Positions 55,025 through 62,123 of a stretch of 64,000 nucleotides of DNA are shown here, one piece after another (the stretch's first letter is position 1; every line of letters starts with the position of its first letter). Position numbers and translations under genes: made by a program. Below the pieces are notes generated by a model. The model was not told the DNA's origin. It was given only the letters and a program-made list of their open reading frames with translations, and did not search any database. Source of the stretch: Segetibacter sp. 3557_3 (GTDB lineage Bacteria > Bacteroidota > Bacteroidia > Chitinophagales > Chitinophagaceae); assembly GCF_004354985.1 (NCBI RefSeq), contig NZ_SMSK01000008.1:186001-250000 (forward strand). The letters are read 5' to 3'.

Positions 55025-55335
55025 TATCCTTTTTCAGGCAAAGCATTATAGCCGTCTGGTATTCTGAGGGCCGCTACGGAGAGGCGGCCCTTATTCCCAA
55101 AACCGGCTTTGGGCGGCGAGTTCCCTTCTTTCCTGGCTGTCGATCGGCGCCAAAAAGTATGTAACGGAAATCCATGCATATGATCTGATGGTGATGTTGA
55201 AAAGCTAGAATTAGTTTTCGTCAAAGCATTACAGGCGTCTGGTGTTCTGAAGGGCTGCTGGGCAGAGAGGATCCTTATTCCCAAAACTTGGTTAGTGCGG
55301 CGGGTGCCTTCTTTCCGGGCTGTCGATCGGGGCTC
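54968..55335 (+). repeat. Tandem duplication of the ssb 3' end and downstream DNA (184 bp)
   Basis: Copy 1 (54968-55151) runs from AAAAAGTATGTAAC in the ssb C-terminus to CTGTCGATCGG. Copy 2 (55152-55335) repeats it with about 15-20% change by eye. Copy 2 still reads KKYVTEIHAYDLMV followed by MLKS and a stop, a truncated SSB tail without the rest of the gene. Confidence 0.8.
55067..55091 (+). terminator. Hairpin after ssb
   Basis: AGGGCCGC (55067-55074) and GCGGCCCT (55084-55091) form a perfect 8-base stem with a 9-base loop, about 43 bases after the ssb stop. Only a weak T-run follows. In the second copy of the duplication the stem is degenerate. Confidence 0.5.
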
Positions 55336-55661
55336 ACTGATGTGGGCGCATTTTAGTTAATGGAGTTACTGTTCCAAAACCCTTTTTGTGGCTGGTTTGC
55401 CGCCACCCTGCCGTTTACTTTTAAGGCGGTAAATATGGAACCTGCCGTAACTCCTTCCTGCGAGATGTCCAACCTCCGGCAATGACGGAAACACTCCATA
55501 TGCAGCATACATTGCATCTGGACCAGCGAGGATAAGAATAGTGAGCTTTACATCTTGAGACACGATAGTTGTGCTATGATGGTTGACCGCGAGAAGAGGA
55601 GCGTTAAACGGGGATCATCATGGTTTTACGGTTCAACCCGTGGTCCTATCTTTGCCAGCTT
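55336..55661. other. Intergenic stretch before the comB-like gene
   Basis: About 325 bases with no supported gene. A 65-codon minus-strand frame (55366-55563) has no recognisable product and no plausible promoter. TATCTTTG at 55647-55654 is a possible -7 box, listed separately. Confidence 0.3.
55647..55654 (+). promoter_or_regulatory. Possible -7 box for the comB-like gene
   Basis: TATCTTTG matches the TAnnTTTG Bacteroidota -7 consensus and ends 7 bases before ATG 55662, which would give an almost leaderless mRNA. No good -33 element is seen. The box argues for the ATG at 55662 over the earlier frame start at 55620. Confidence 0.35.
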
Positions 55662-56387
55662 ATGAATAACAAACCCACCCTTTTTACCGCGCTTACGCCT
55701 GCACTTTTGCACCTGTATGATCTTAAAGACTCAATCGTCGTGATCATCGATGTTTTTAGGGCGACATCGACCATCTGTACCGCGTTGTACAATGGAGCAG
55801 CTAAGGTAATACCAGTTGCAGGTGTTGAAAACTGCATCGCAATGGGTAAGCAGATCGTGGGCAGCATTACGGCAGGTGAAAGAGATGGTAAGGTGATCGA
55901 AGGCTTGCAATATGGTAATTCACCGGCGGAATACCCGCGAAGCTTCATTCAAGGAAAAACACTTGTGCTAACTACTACTAATGGAACCAAGCTGTTGCAT
56001 ATGGCACTGGAAAGCGGTTGCTCAGAGGTGATTACAGGATCTTTCCCAAACCTTTCTGCTGTTTGCGCCCATTTGTTGAAGGAGAACAAAAATGTTGTAC
56101 TGGGCTGTTCAGGCTGGAAAGATCGTTTTAACCTCGAAGACACTTTATTCGCAGGAGCAGTCATCCGCGAAGTAAAAGAACACTTTACCATTCATTGCGA
56201 TAGCAGCCTTATGGCAGAAAGCATGTACGATCGGCATAAAGATGACATGTTCGAATTTATTCAAAAAACAACCCACTGGCACCGGCTTTCTGCATACGGA
56301 CTCGAAAAGGATCTTCAGTATTGTGTGACTCCCGACATCGCCAACGTTGTGCCCATTTATCGCGACGGTGAACTCCTTGCTTTGTAA
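55662..56387 (+). CDS. comB: 2-phosphosulfolactate phosphatase-like protein (ComB family)
   Basis: I use ATG 55662 (MNNKPTLFTALTPALLHLYD), giving 241 residues. IDVFRATSTI, TAGERDG, GNSPAEY and LTTTNGTKLL are typical of the ComB family, named for removal of phosphate from 2-phosphosulfolactate in archaeal coenzyme M synthesis. Many bacterial homologues have no demonstrated sulfolactate pathway, and no other coenzyme M-like genes are near, so the substrate here is open. Monocistronic in this window. Confidence 0.85.
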   Translation: MNNKPTLFTALTPALLHLYDLKDSIVVIIDVFRATSTICTALYNGAAKVIPVAGVENCIAMGKQIVGSITAGERDGKVIEGLQYGNSPAEYPRSFIQGKTLVLTTTNGTKLLHMALESGCSEVITGSFPNLSAVCAHLLKENKNVVLGCSGWKDRFNLEDTLFAGAVIREVKEHFTIHCDSSLMAESMYDRHKDDMFEFIQKTTHWHRLSAYGLEKDLQYCVTPDIANVVPIYRDGELLAL

Positions 56388-56859
56388 TTTCGAAATTCAA
56401 AGCAGAACTTTGCATAGCACGCAACACACGGGAAACTGGCACTGGTTAAAGGAGCAATAAGGTTATAGCGTACAAGTGAGTGACACTCGACCGAACTGGT
56501 TCATCCGGGCGGACAACCGGAGCCCAATATTGTTCCCTGGCTGGCTAGCAAAAAAAACCAGAAGGTAGCACTGGACTCTTGTTCGATCCAGGAAAGAATG
56601 CATGGATAGATAAGTAGATAACAGTGAATAGCCATCAGTTTCGGACAGCGCACCAATGATTTCGCAGCTACCGGGACGCTTAAACAGATTGCCTGGGCAT
56701 TGGACCAAAAAACGGAACCACATTGGCATGTATTTAAACAGAATGTACGTTTACCAGGTTGAAGCTGCGCTTCTTTGCCAGGTCAAGATTCTAAGTACAA
56801 TGAACAAGTTTTCTAACCACCTTGCAGTAAAAATGAGGTAATATAGTAGCGATTGGCAA
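56388..56859. other. Intergenic stretch with a repeat fragment (copy G)
   Basis: At about 56470-56515 the DNA reads TACAAGTGAGTGACACTCG then a GC-rich GAACTGGTTCATCCGGGCGG, the reverse-strand form of the interspersed-element core with its insert (compare 12150-12200). No inverted ends are found. No gene is supported here. The last 60 bases are A+T-rich and lead into the helicase gene. Confidence 0.4.
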
Positions 56860-58680
56860 ATGAAATTAACTGCAGAACAAGAAGCAATCGTTAACTCCAC
56901 CGGCAACATTAAGATCAATGCTGTTGCGGGATCAGGCAAAACAACAACGATTATTCAATACGCCAAATCTCGTCCGGCAAGCGCCCGCATATTGTATCTC
57001 GCGTTTAATAAATCGGTGAAACTAGAGGCTGCCAAAAAATTTGCCGAGCTGGGAATGACTAATGTGCATGTTGAAACGGCTCATTCAATAGCATTCAGGT
57101 ATGTTGTCGCCCGCAGCAACTACAAGGTGAGGGCGCATGGTTATCGAACCCATGAAATTGCGGGTCTGCTTGGCCTTGAAGGAACCGGTGAAAAACATGC
57201 TGAGTACATCGCTGCTAATCACATCAGTAAGTTTATTACATACTTCTGCAACAGCGATAAACAACGCGTAAGCGAGTTGAATTACCTTGATGTCGTATCA
57301 GATGCCAAAGCACGCATCTTTGTATCTGCTTTCTATAGTTATATTGAACGACAGGCGCGGATACTGTTGGCTAAAATGGAAAAACAGGAAATTGAGATCA
57401 CACACGATTTTTACCTGAAGAAATTTCAACTTCAAAACCCCGCCCTACCGTACGAATACATTCTCTTTGATGAAGGCCAGGATGCCTCTTCTGCAATGCT
57501 GGACATCTTTCTAAAACAGGACGCCACAAAAGTTATTGTAGGCGATACGCATCAACAAATTTATGGCTGGCGGTACGCCGTTAACTCACTTGAAAAAGTT
57601 GACTTCAAAACCTATAACCTAACAACGAGTTTCCGCTTCAGGCAGGATATCGCAGATCTGGCTGCTTCGGTTCTCAATTGGAAATCGCACCTCGAAGACT
57701 ACAGACCGATTCCAATTACGGGTAGTGGCAATAGCAGTTCTGCACAAACTAAAGCGGTTCTGGGGAGAACCAACCTGGGCGTCCTGCTTAAGGCCATCCA
57801 ATACACAACCGAACGGAAGGACCTTAAACACCTTTACTTCGAAGGAAACATAAGTTCCTACACCTATGCCGATGAAGGGGCATCGCTCTACGACGTGCTA
57901 AACCTGCACACCGGCTCACGAAACCTTATCAGAGATGAGCTCATTAAAGCAATGGGCAACATGGATGAACTTGAAGAATACATCGAAAAAACCGAAGATG
58001 TTCAGCTGGGAATGATGGTGGAGATCGTAAAAGAGTATGTTAAAGAAATACCGCAAATCATCAGGAACATAAAAGAGAAACATGTGCCAAACGATGAGAA
58101 GGAAAAAGCTGAGATGATCTTCACCACCGTGCATCGGTGTAAGGGAATGGAGTATGATGCGGTGCAACTCGTAAGTGATTTCATCACCGAAGAGCGGCTG
58201 GAAAAAGCAGTAAACGAAAACAAAGAAGAAAATAACAAAGCCCGTCTGCGGGAAGAAGTGAACTTGTTATATGTTGCCATTACCCGAACCCGGAAAATAC
58301 TACATATTCCGGAAGCACTTTTGCCGGACAACTACGTTTCAGCCTCTCCTGATATCCATGTGTTGAAGAAACCTGAACCAGAGCGGAAAAAATCGAATGT
58401 GACTTATGAGTACGATAGCTATGACAAGAATAGTTATTATACAAAGAGAGAATTGGGAACACCTAAGTTTAAGGTTATCAAAGGAAATAAAACGGGAACT
58501 CCGAAGGGCAAAGAAAATAGTGCCGGACAGCCCTGGACAGCAGCGGATGATGCAGAACTAACGAATATGTACCTGTCGGGAGAAAGTATATTCAGCATTG
58601 CAAAATGGCTAAGCCGTACCCATGGTTCAATCAATGCAAGAATCAAAAAATTACGCTTAAAAGACCAGGCTGAAGATTAA
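56860..58680 (+). CDS. UvrD/FBH1-like superfamily 1 helicase with C-terminal HTH-like domain
   Basis: This 606-residue protein has the SF1 motifs in order: AVAGSGKTT (Walker A, about residues 26-34), FDEGQD (motif II), GDTHQQIYGWR (motif III), TSFRFRQDIA (motif IV), FTTVHRCKGMEYDAV (motif V) and LLYVAITRTRK (motif VI). It is shorter than UvrD and most resembles the FBH1-like group of 3'-5' DNA helicases. The last 50 residues (WTAADDAELTNMYLSGESIF ... INARIKKL) look like a Myb/SANT-type DNA-binding helix bundle. Its 3' end overlaps the convergent rlpA-like gene by 24 bases. Confidence 0.88.
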   Translation: MKLTAEQEAIVNSTGNIKINAVAGSGKTTTIIQYAKSRPASARILYLAFNKSVKLEAAKKFAELGMTNVHVETAHSIAFRYVVARSNYKVRAHGYRTHEIAGLLGLEGTGEKHAEYIAANHISKFITYFCNSDKQRVSELNYLDVVSDAKARIFVSAFYSYIERQARILLAKMEKQEIEITHDFYLKKFQLQNPALPYEYILFDEGQDASSAMLDIFLKQDATKVIVGDTHQQIYGWRYAVNSLEKVDFKTYNLTTSFRFRQDIADLAASVLNWKSHLEDYRPIPITGSGNSSSAQTKAVLGRTNLGVLLKAIQYTTERKDLKHLYFEGNISSYTYADEGASLYDVLNLHTGSRNLIRDELIKAMGNMDELEEYIEKTEDVQLGMMVEIVKEYVKEIPQIIRNIKEKHVPNDEKEKAEMIFTTVHRCKGMEYDAVQLVSDFITEERLEKAVNENKEENNKARLREEVNLLYVAITRTRKILHIPEALLPDNYVSASPDIHVLKKPEPERKKSNVTYEYDSYDKNSYYTKRELGTPKFKVIKGNKTGTPKGKENSAGQPWTAADDAELTNMYLSGESIFSIAKWLSRTHGSINARIKKLRLKDQAED

Positions 58681-59064
58681 GGAACCTGCCTTTCTTTTTT
58701 TGTATTTGAGGCGCACGTTTTCGACCCCTTTTTGTACCATGCCCAGCTTTCGGGCGGCTTTTTTACTCAGGTCTATAATGCGACCACCTGCAAATGGTCC
58801 GCGATCATTGATGCGAACCTTTACTGTTCTGCCATTTGAAAGATTCTTGACCTTAACCCTCGTTCCAAAAGGAAGGGTTTGATGTGCAGCCGTTCTCTTG
58901 CGCTGGCGGAAAATCTCACCGTTTGCGGTTTTCCTGCCAACGAACTTGTCGGCATAATACGAAGCCCGTCCCGTTTGTACCACTGATCTTCCACATGACG
59001 ATACCAGTATCAACAAGAATAATAGAGCAAATATGTGCAGTGATTGGTTAGCAGCTACCCGCAT
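58657..59064 (-). CDS. RlpA-like double-psi beta-barrel lipoprotein
   Basis: This 135-residue protein has a lipoprotein signal (LLFLLILVSSC, lipobox cysteine at about residue 24), then a DPBB domain with ASYYADKFVGRKTANGE, FGTRVKVKNL and VRINDRGPF, the last carrying the conserved aspartate. RlpA proteins are septal or cell-wall lytic transglycosylases in some bacteria. The C-terminal SPOR domain is missing here, as in many short homologues. Convergent with and overlapping the helicase gene. Confidence 0.88.
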   Translation of the reverse strand: MRVAANQSLHIFALLFLLILVSSCGRSVVQTGRASYYADKFVGRKTANGEIFRQRKRTAAHQTLPFGTRVKVKNLSNGRTVKVRINDRGPFAGGRIIDLSKKAARKLGMVQKGVENVRLKYKKRKAGSLIFSLVF

Positions 59065-59090
59065 GATTGTATAAGTATTTAGAAAAGAAG

Positions 59091-59115
59091 AGCCCGGGTT
59101 TGTTCCCCCGGGGCT
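59091..59115 (-). terminator. Terminator-like hairpin after the SRPBCC gene
   Basis: Read on the minus strand, AGCCCCGG and CCCGGGCT pair around GGGAACAAA with one bulged base, then CTCTTCTTTTCT follows. It starts four bases after the SRPBCC gene stop (59119) and precedes the rlpA-like gene, so it probably separates the two transcripts. Confidence 0.5.
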
Positions 59116-59118
59116 TGG

Positions 59119-59592
59119 TTACCAAAGTAACTCCTTCCACTTGTCGGATTCTGCATATTGTTTAATTACCCGGTTCCTGGTTTTGAGGAGGTTGCGCATA
59201 TATCTACGGAGAAAGAGAACATTAGCGATTTGTCCGAGTACACCATACGGCGTTGTAAATGTAAAAACGTCCTTCATCAGCGTGCCGGAAGGTGTTTTGG
59301 AGAAAAAGTGCCCATGGCAAGCGGATACGAAGTCACCCTCGACCATCCGGTCTTCGAAGTAATCATAAGGATCAAATGCCGTTATCTTGCTGGTAAATGT
59401 CCGCAGCTTAAAAAGGTGCTTCGCCTGCCAGGTAACGGTTTCATTGAGCCAAATTAAACCCGTGGTAATTCCGCCAATGGCTTTTTCTGATGTATGGCGC
59501 ATACTACGCTGGTGAAGGTCGATGTTGCGCGATAAGTCGAATACAACACTCATTGGAGCATTAATATGGGTAGATAACCTGATGGTTGGCAT
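59119..59592 (-). CDS. SRPBCC (START-like) family protein
   Basis: This 157-residue protein begins MPTIRLSTHINAPMSVVFDLSRNIDLH, a typical START/Bet v 1-like cyclase-dehydrase opening. It continues with a beta-sheet core (LFKLRTFTSKITAFDPYDYFED) and a C-terminal long helix (LLKTRNRVIKQYA). The fold has a hydrophobic cavity for lipids or other small molecules. The ligand is unknown. It lies between the terminator at 59091-59115 and gcvT, 46 bases from the gcvT stop, so co-transcription with gcvT is possible. Confidence 0.8.
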   Translation of the reverse strand: MPTIRLSTHINAPMSVVFDLSRNIDLHQRSMRHTSEKAIGGITTGLIWLNETVTWQAKHLFKLRTFTSKITAFDPYDYFEDRMVEGDFVSACHGHFFSKTPSGTLMKDVFTFTTPYGVLGQIANVLFLRRYMRNLLKTRNRVIKQYAESDKWKELLW

Positions 59593-59638
59593 AAGGGTTC
59601 ACCATGATCTTTAGAACGGAAAAGTAAAAAGCCAGTGG

Positions 59639-60721
59639 CTAAGCAAATGGAAATTTGGCTACCCTCGCTTGCACCTGCTTATCCCGGATTTTTATATAGA
59701 TCAAAGCGTCTATAGGGGTATATTCTTTTGTTACATATCCGAGGCCAACTGCTTTCGACAGTGAAGGTGCCTGGGTTCCACTGGTCACCACACCAATCTT
59801 TTCGCCCGCAGCATTTACAATATCATAGCCATGACGCGGAATCCCTTTTTCCAGCATCTCAAAGCCAACCAGTTTACGGCTGACACCTTGTGCCTTCTGT
59901 TGCTCCAGAATATCGCGTGCGGTAAAATTTTTTGTAAACTTAGTGATCCATCCAAGACCGCCCTCTAGCGGGCTGGTAGTATCGTCGATATCCATGCCGT
60001 ATAAGCAATAACCCATTTCAAGCCGAAGGGTATCACGCGCACCAAGACCGATCGGCTTCAATCCTTGTGGTGTACCCGTTTCGAATATGGCGTTCCAGAT
60101 TTTTTCAGCATCCCCGTTTTTATCTTCAAAGTAAATTTCAACTCCGCCACTTCCGGTATACCCGGTTGCACTTACCAATACATTTTCAACCCCTGCAAAC
60201 CTGCCTTTGACAAACGTATAATATTTAAGATTCATGATGTCCATGTCGGTCAGCGGCTGCAAAATCCGGGTTGCATTAGGCCCCTGGATTGCCAAAAGAC
60301 ATGTCTTTTCACTGATGTTATGCATTTCAACTTTGTCGTGGTTAAAACTGCTGATCCAGTTCCAGTCTTTGTCGATATTGCTTGCATTAACCACAAGCAT
60401 ATACACTTTGTTTTCTTCCACACAGTACACGATAAGGTCATCTACAATACCGCCCTGTTCATTAGTGAGTGCACTGTATTGCGCCTTTCCCGAGGTTAAC
60501 TTAGACGCATCGTTTGTTGTTACTCTTTGAATAAGGTCAACGGCCTTATCGCCCTTCAAAATAAATTCACCCATATGGCTCACGTCAAAAACGCCGGCAT
60601 TGTTGCGCACCGTGGCGTGTTCATCGTTAATTCCACTGTAGCTAATGGGCATATAGTGTCCGGCAAACTCCGCCATCTTAGCGCCGGCAGCAATATGTTT
60701 ATCCGTAAACGGAGTATTCTT
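59639..60721 (-). CDS. gcvT: Aminomethyltransferase of the glycine cleavage system (T protein)
   Basis: I choose ATG 60721 ([22 protein letters not shown]), giving 360 residues. The frame back to 60781 would cross a good -7 box (60741-60748). The protein has [25 protein letters not shown] and [15 protein letters not shown] at the N-terminus, [15 protein letters not shown] in the middle, and [16 protein letters not shown] then LGWITKF. It transfers the methylene carbon of glycine to tetrahydrofolate, releasing ammonia. P, H and L protein genes are not in this window. Confidence 0.95.
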   Translation of the reverse strand, partial: KNTPFTDKHIAAGAKMAEFAGHYMPISYSGINDEHATVRNNAGVFDVSHMGEFILKGDKAVDLIQRVTTNDASKLTSGKAQYSALTNEQGGIVDDLIVYCVEENKVYMLVVNASNIDKDWNWISSFNHDKVEMHNISEKTCLLAIQGPNATRILQPLTDMDIMNLKYYTFVKGRFAGVENVLVSATGYTGSGGVEIYFEDKNGDAEKIWNAIFETGTPQGLKPIGLGARDTLRLEMGYCLYGMDIDDTTSPLEGGLGWITKFTKNFTARDILEQQKAQGVSRKLVGFEMLEKGIPRHGYDIVNAAGEKIGVVTSGTQAPSLSKAVGLGYVTKEYTPIDALIYIKIRDKQVQARVAKFPFA

Positions 60722-60740
60722 CATAGTAACGATGTTTGGG

Positions 60741-60748
60741 CAAAAATA
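60741..60748 (-). promoter_or_regulatory. Likely -7 box for gcvT
   Basis: On the minus strand TATTTTTG matches TAnnTTTG. A TTG occurs 14 bases upstream (60763-60765 region), closer than the ideal -33 spacing. It ends 19 bases before ATG 60721 and lies inside the longer frame, supporting the shorter start. Confidence 0.4.
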
Positions 60749-61196
60749 GGAGAAAGAATTAGCAAGCATGGTTGCTTTCATGAAATCATTGTTCAGGGTG
60801 TAAACACATGATCATTGCTGGTGTCCAGGCGCCTGATACAATTAACCGTGCAGCAAAACGCCGATTGTTTAAATGGGAAGAGCAGGTTGCTAGGTAACTG
60901 AAGACCGAGCTAAACCTGGGTTTTATCTTTTGGTGACCGGCAGTAAAGCACTGATGAAGCTTTGCTTGCGACGCTCCGTTCAACGACCGTTCTTTGAGGA
61001 TCAGATCCGGTGCTGTCATGAAGTTAACTGCCCGGAACAGCGGCTTAAGCAACTTGTTTGTTGTTAATGATTGGGTCAGCGAAGATGTTTGACCCGGCCT
61101 AAGTAAACTTGTATTTCGGCGTATGGTGGTATAGATTTTACACATACCAAATTGGATCATGGACATTAGTTTTATAACTTAGATACAAAATCACAT
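60749..61196. other. Divergent intergenic region between gcvT and a small gene
   Basis: About 450 bases. The minus-strand frame at 60786-61166 has no recognisable product and I do not call it. Promoters for the two divergent genes should lie here; only the gcvT -7 box beside this region is convincing. Confidence 0.3.
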
Positions 61197-61427
61197 ATGA
61201 AACACGACTTCCCGATGGAGTTTACGCTCGAAAGCGGTACCCACGTTAAAGTAACGCAAACTGATCCGGGCACCTATGCATTTTCGTTATTGAACACCGA
61301 TAAAGTTGCCGACAACTTTGTATACGTAGAAGACGACCGGTCGCGTGACGAGATCGAGGAAGGCCTGGATTTTGACCAATTAAATGCTCTTCGCACATTT
61401 TGGTTAAAAACCACAGAAGTGATCTAA
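61197..61427 (+). CDS. Small acidic conserved-looking protein, function unknown
   Basis: This 76-residue protein begins MKHDFPMEFTLESGTHVKVTQ and ends FWLKTTEVI. It is acidic (YVEDDRSRDEIEEGLDFDQ), soluble, and has no signal or cysteine. The upstream DNA is A+T-rich and a strong terminator follows 43 bases after its stop, so it appears to be an independent expressed gene. Role unknown. Confidence 0.6.
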   Translation: MKHDFPMEFTLESGTHVKVTQTDPGTYAFSLLNTDKVADNFVYVEDDRSRDEIEEGLDFDQLNALRTFWLKTTEVI

Positions 61428-61469
61428 TCGTCGGAAATCTGTCATCTCTTTACGGCTTTGAAGCCGGCC

Positions 61470-61498
61470 ATCCGTAGTATTTAACTACGGATTTTTTT
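61470..61498 (+). terminator. Strong Rho-independent terminator
   Basis: ATCCGTAGT (61470-61478) and ACTACGGAT (61484-61492) form a perfect 9-base stem with a 5-base loop, followed directly by TTTTTTG. It ends the small gene at 61197-61427. Confidence 0.85.
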
Positions 61499-61574
61499 GT
61501 CTATAACAGTGCCAATTCGAAGTGCATTCATCAATTTGATGGTGTTTGTCTACCACCTAAATCATACGCTCTAT

Positions 61575-61960
61575 CCACACTCAAATCTTAACTGATAACT
61601 CCTTGTTCCTTCTACGCCTTTAATTCAACCCTTCCCCCGATGTAAAAATTGTTCCGCGCTATTCCCCGGATTTCATCCTAGGCTATTGAAGTGCAACCCC
61701 TTCAGGGTTGGGTGTGATTAATTCATAACTCGAACACATTAGCATGCAGGTTTAGCATTCAATATAACACGACGACTCATAATGCTCGAATCTTAACTGA
61801 TACCACCTCGTTCCATCTACGCTTTTTTAATTCAACCCCTACCCAATTGTAAAAAATGTTTTTGCTATTCCCCGGATTTCATCCGGGGCTATTCAAATTC
61901 AACCCCTTCAGGGTTGGGTGTGATTGGTTCATAAACAGAATACATTGGCATTCGACATTT
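61575..61960. repeat. Two tandem intergenic units of about 205-209 bp with paired hairpins
   Basis: CTTAACTGATA recurs at 61587 and 61792, and CCTTCAGGGTTGGG at about 61698 and 61907. The second unit has two perfect hairpins: CCCCGGAT-TTC-ATCCGGGG (61872-61890) and CAACCC-CTTCA-GGGTTG (61902-61918). In the first unit the first hairpin is decayed (ATCCTAGG). They lie between the terminator at 61498 and the Rhs gene start. No coding sequence is supported in 61428-62123. Confidence 0.75.
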
Positions 61961-62123
61961 CTCATTTAAGGTTTTGCGTTCAACAGCAATCTAATCGCAG
62001 CTCATATCACATTTCTCTTCGGAGGCCCCATACAACATTCAACATACAACATTCAACATAAACTAACGCTCTTGCATTTCTCAGCCCTTTTTGTATTTTA
62101 CTATACACCACAAACCCTCGTGT

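Noticed and set aside
55366-55563. 65-codon minus-strand frame before the comB-like gene
   Set aside because: Short, no recognisable motif, no promoter.
60786-61166. 126-codon minus-strand frame upstream of gcvT
   Set aside because: No recognisable product; gcvT has its own -7 box downstream of this frame.
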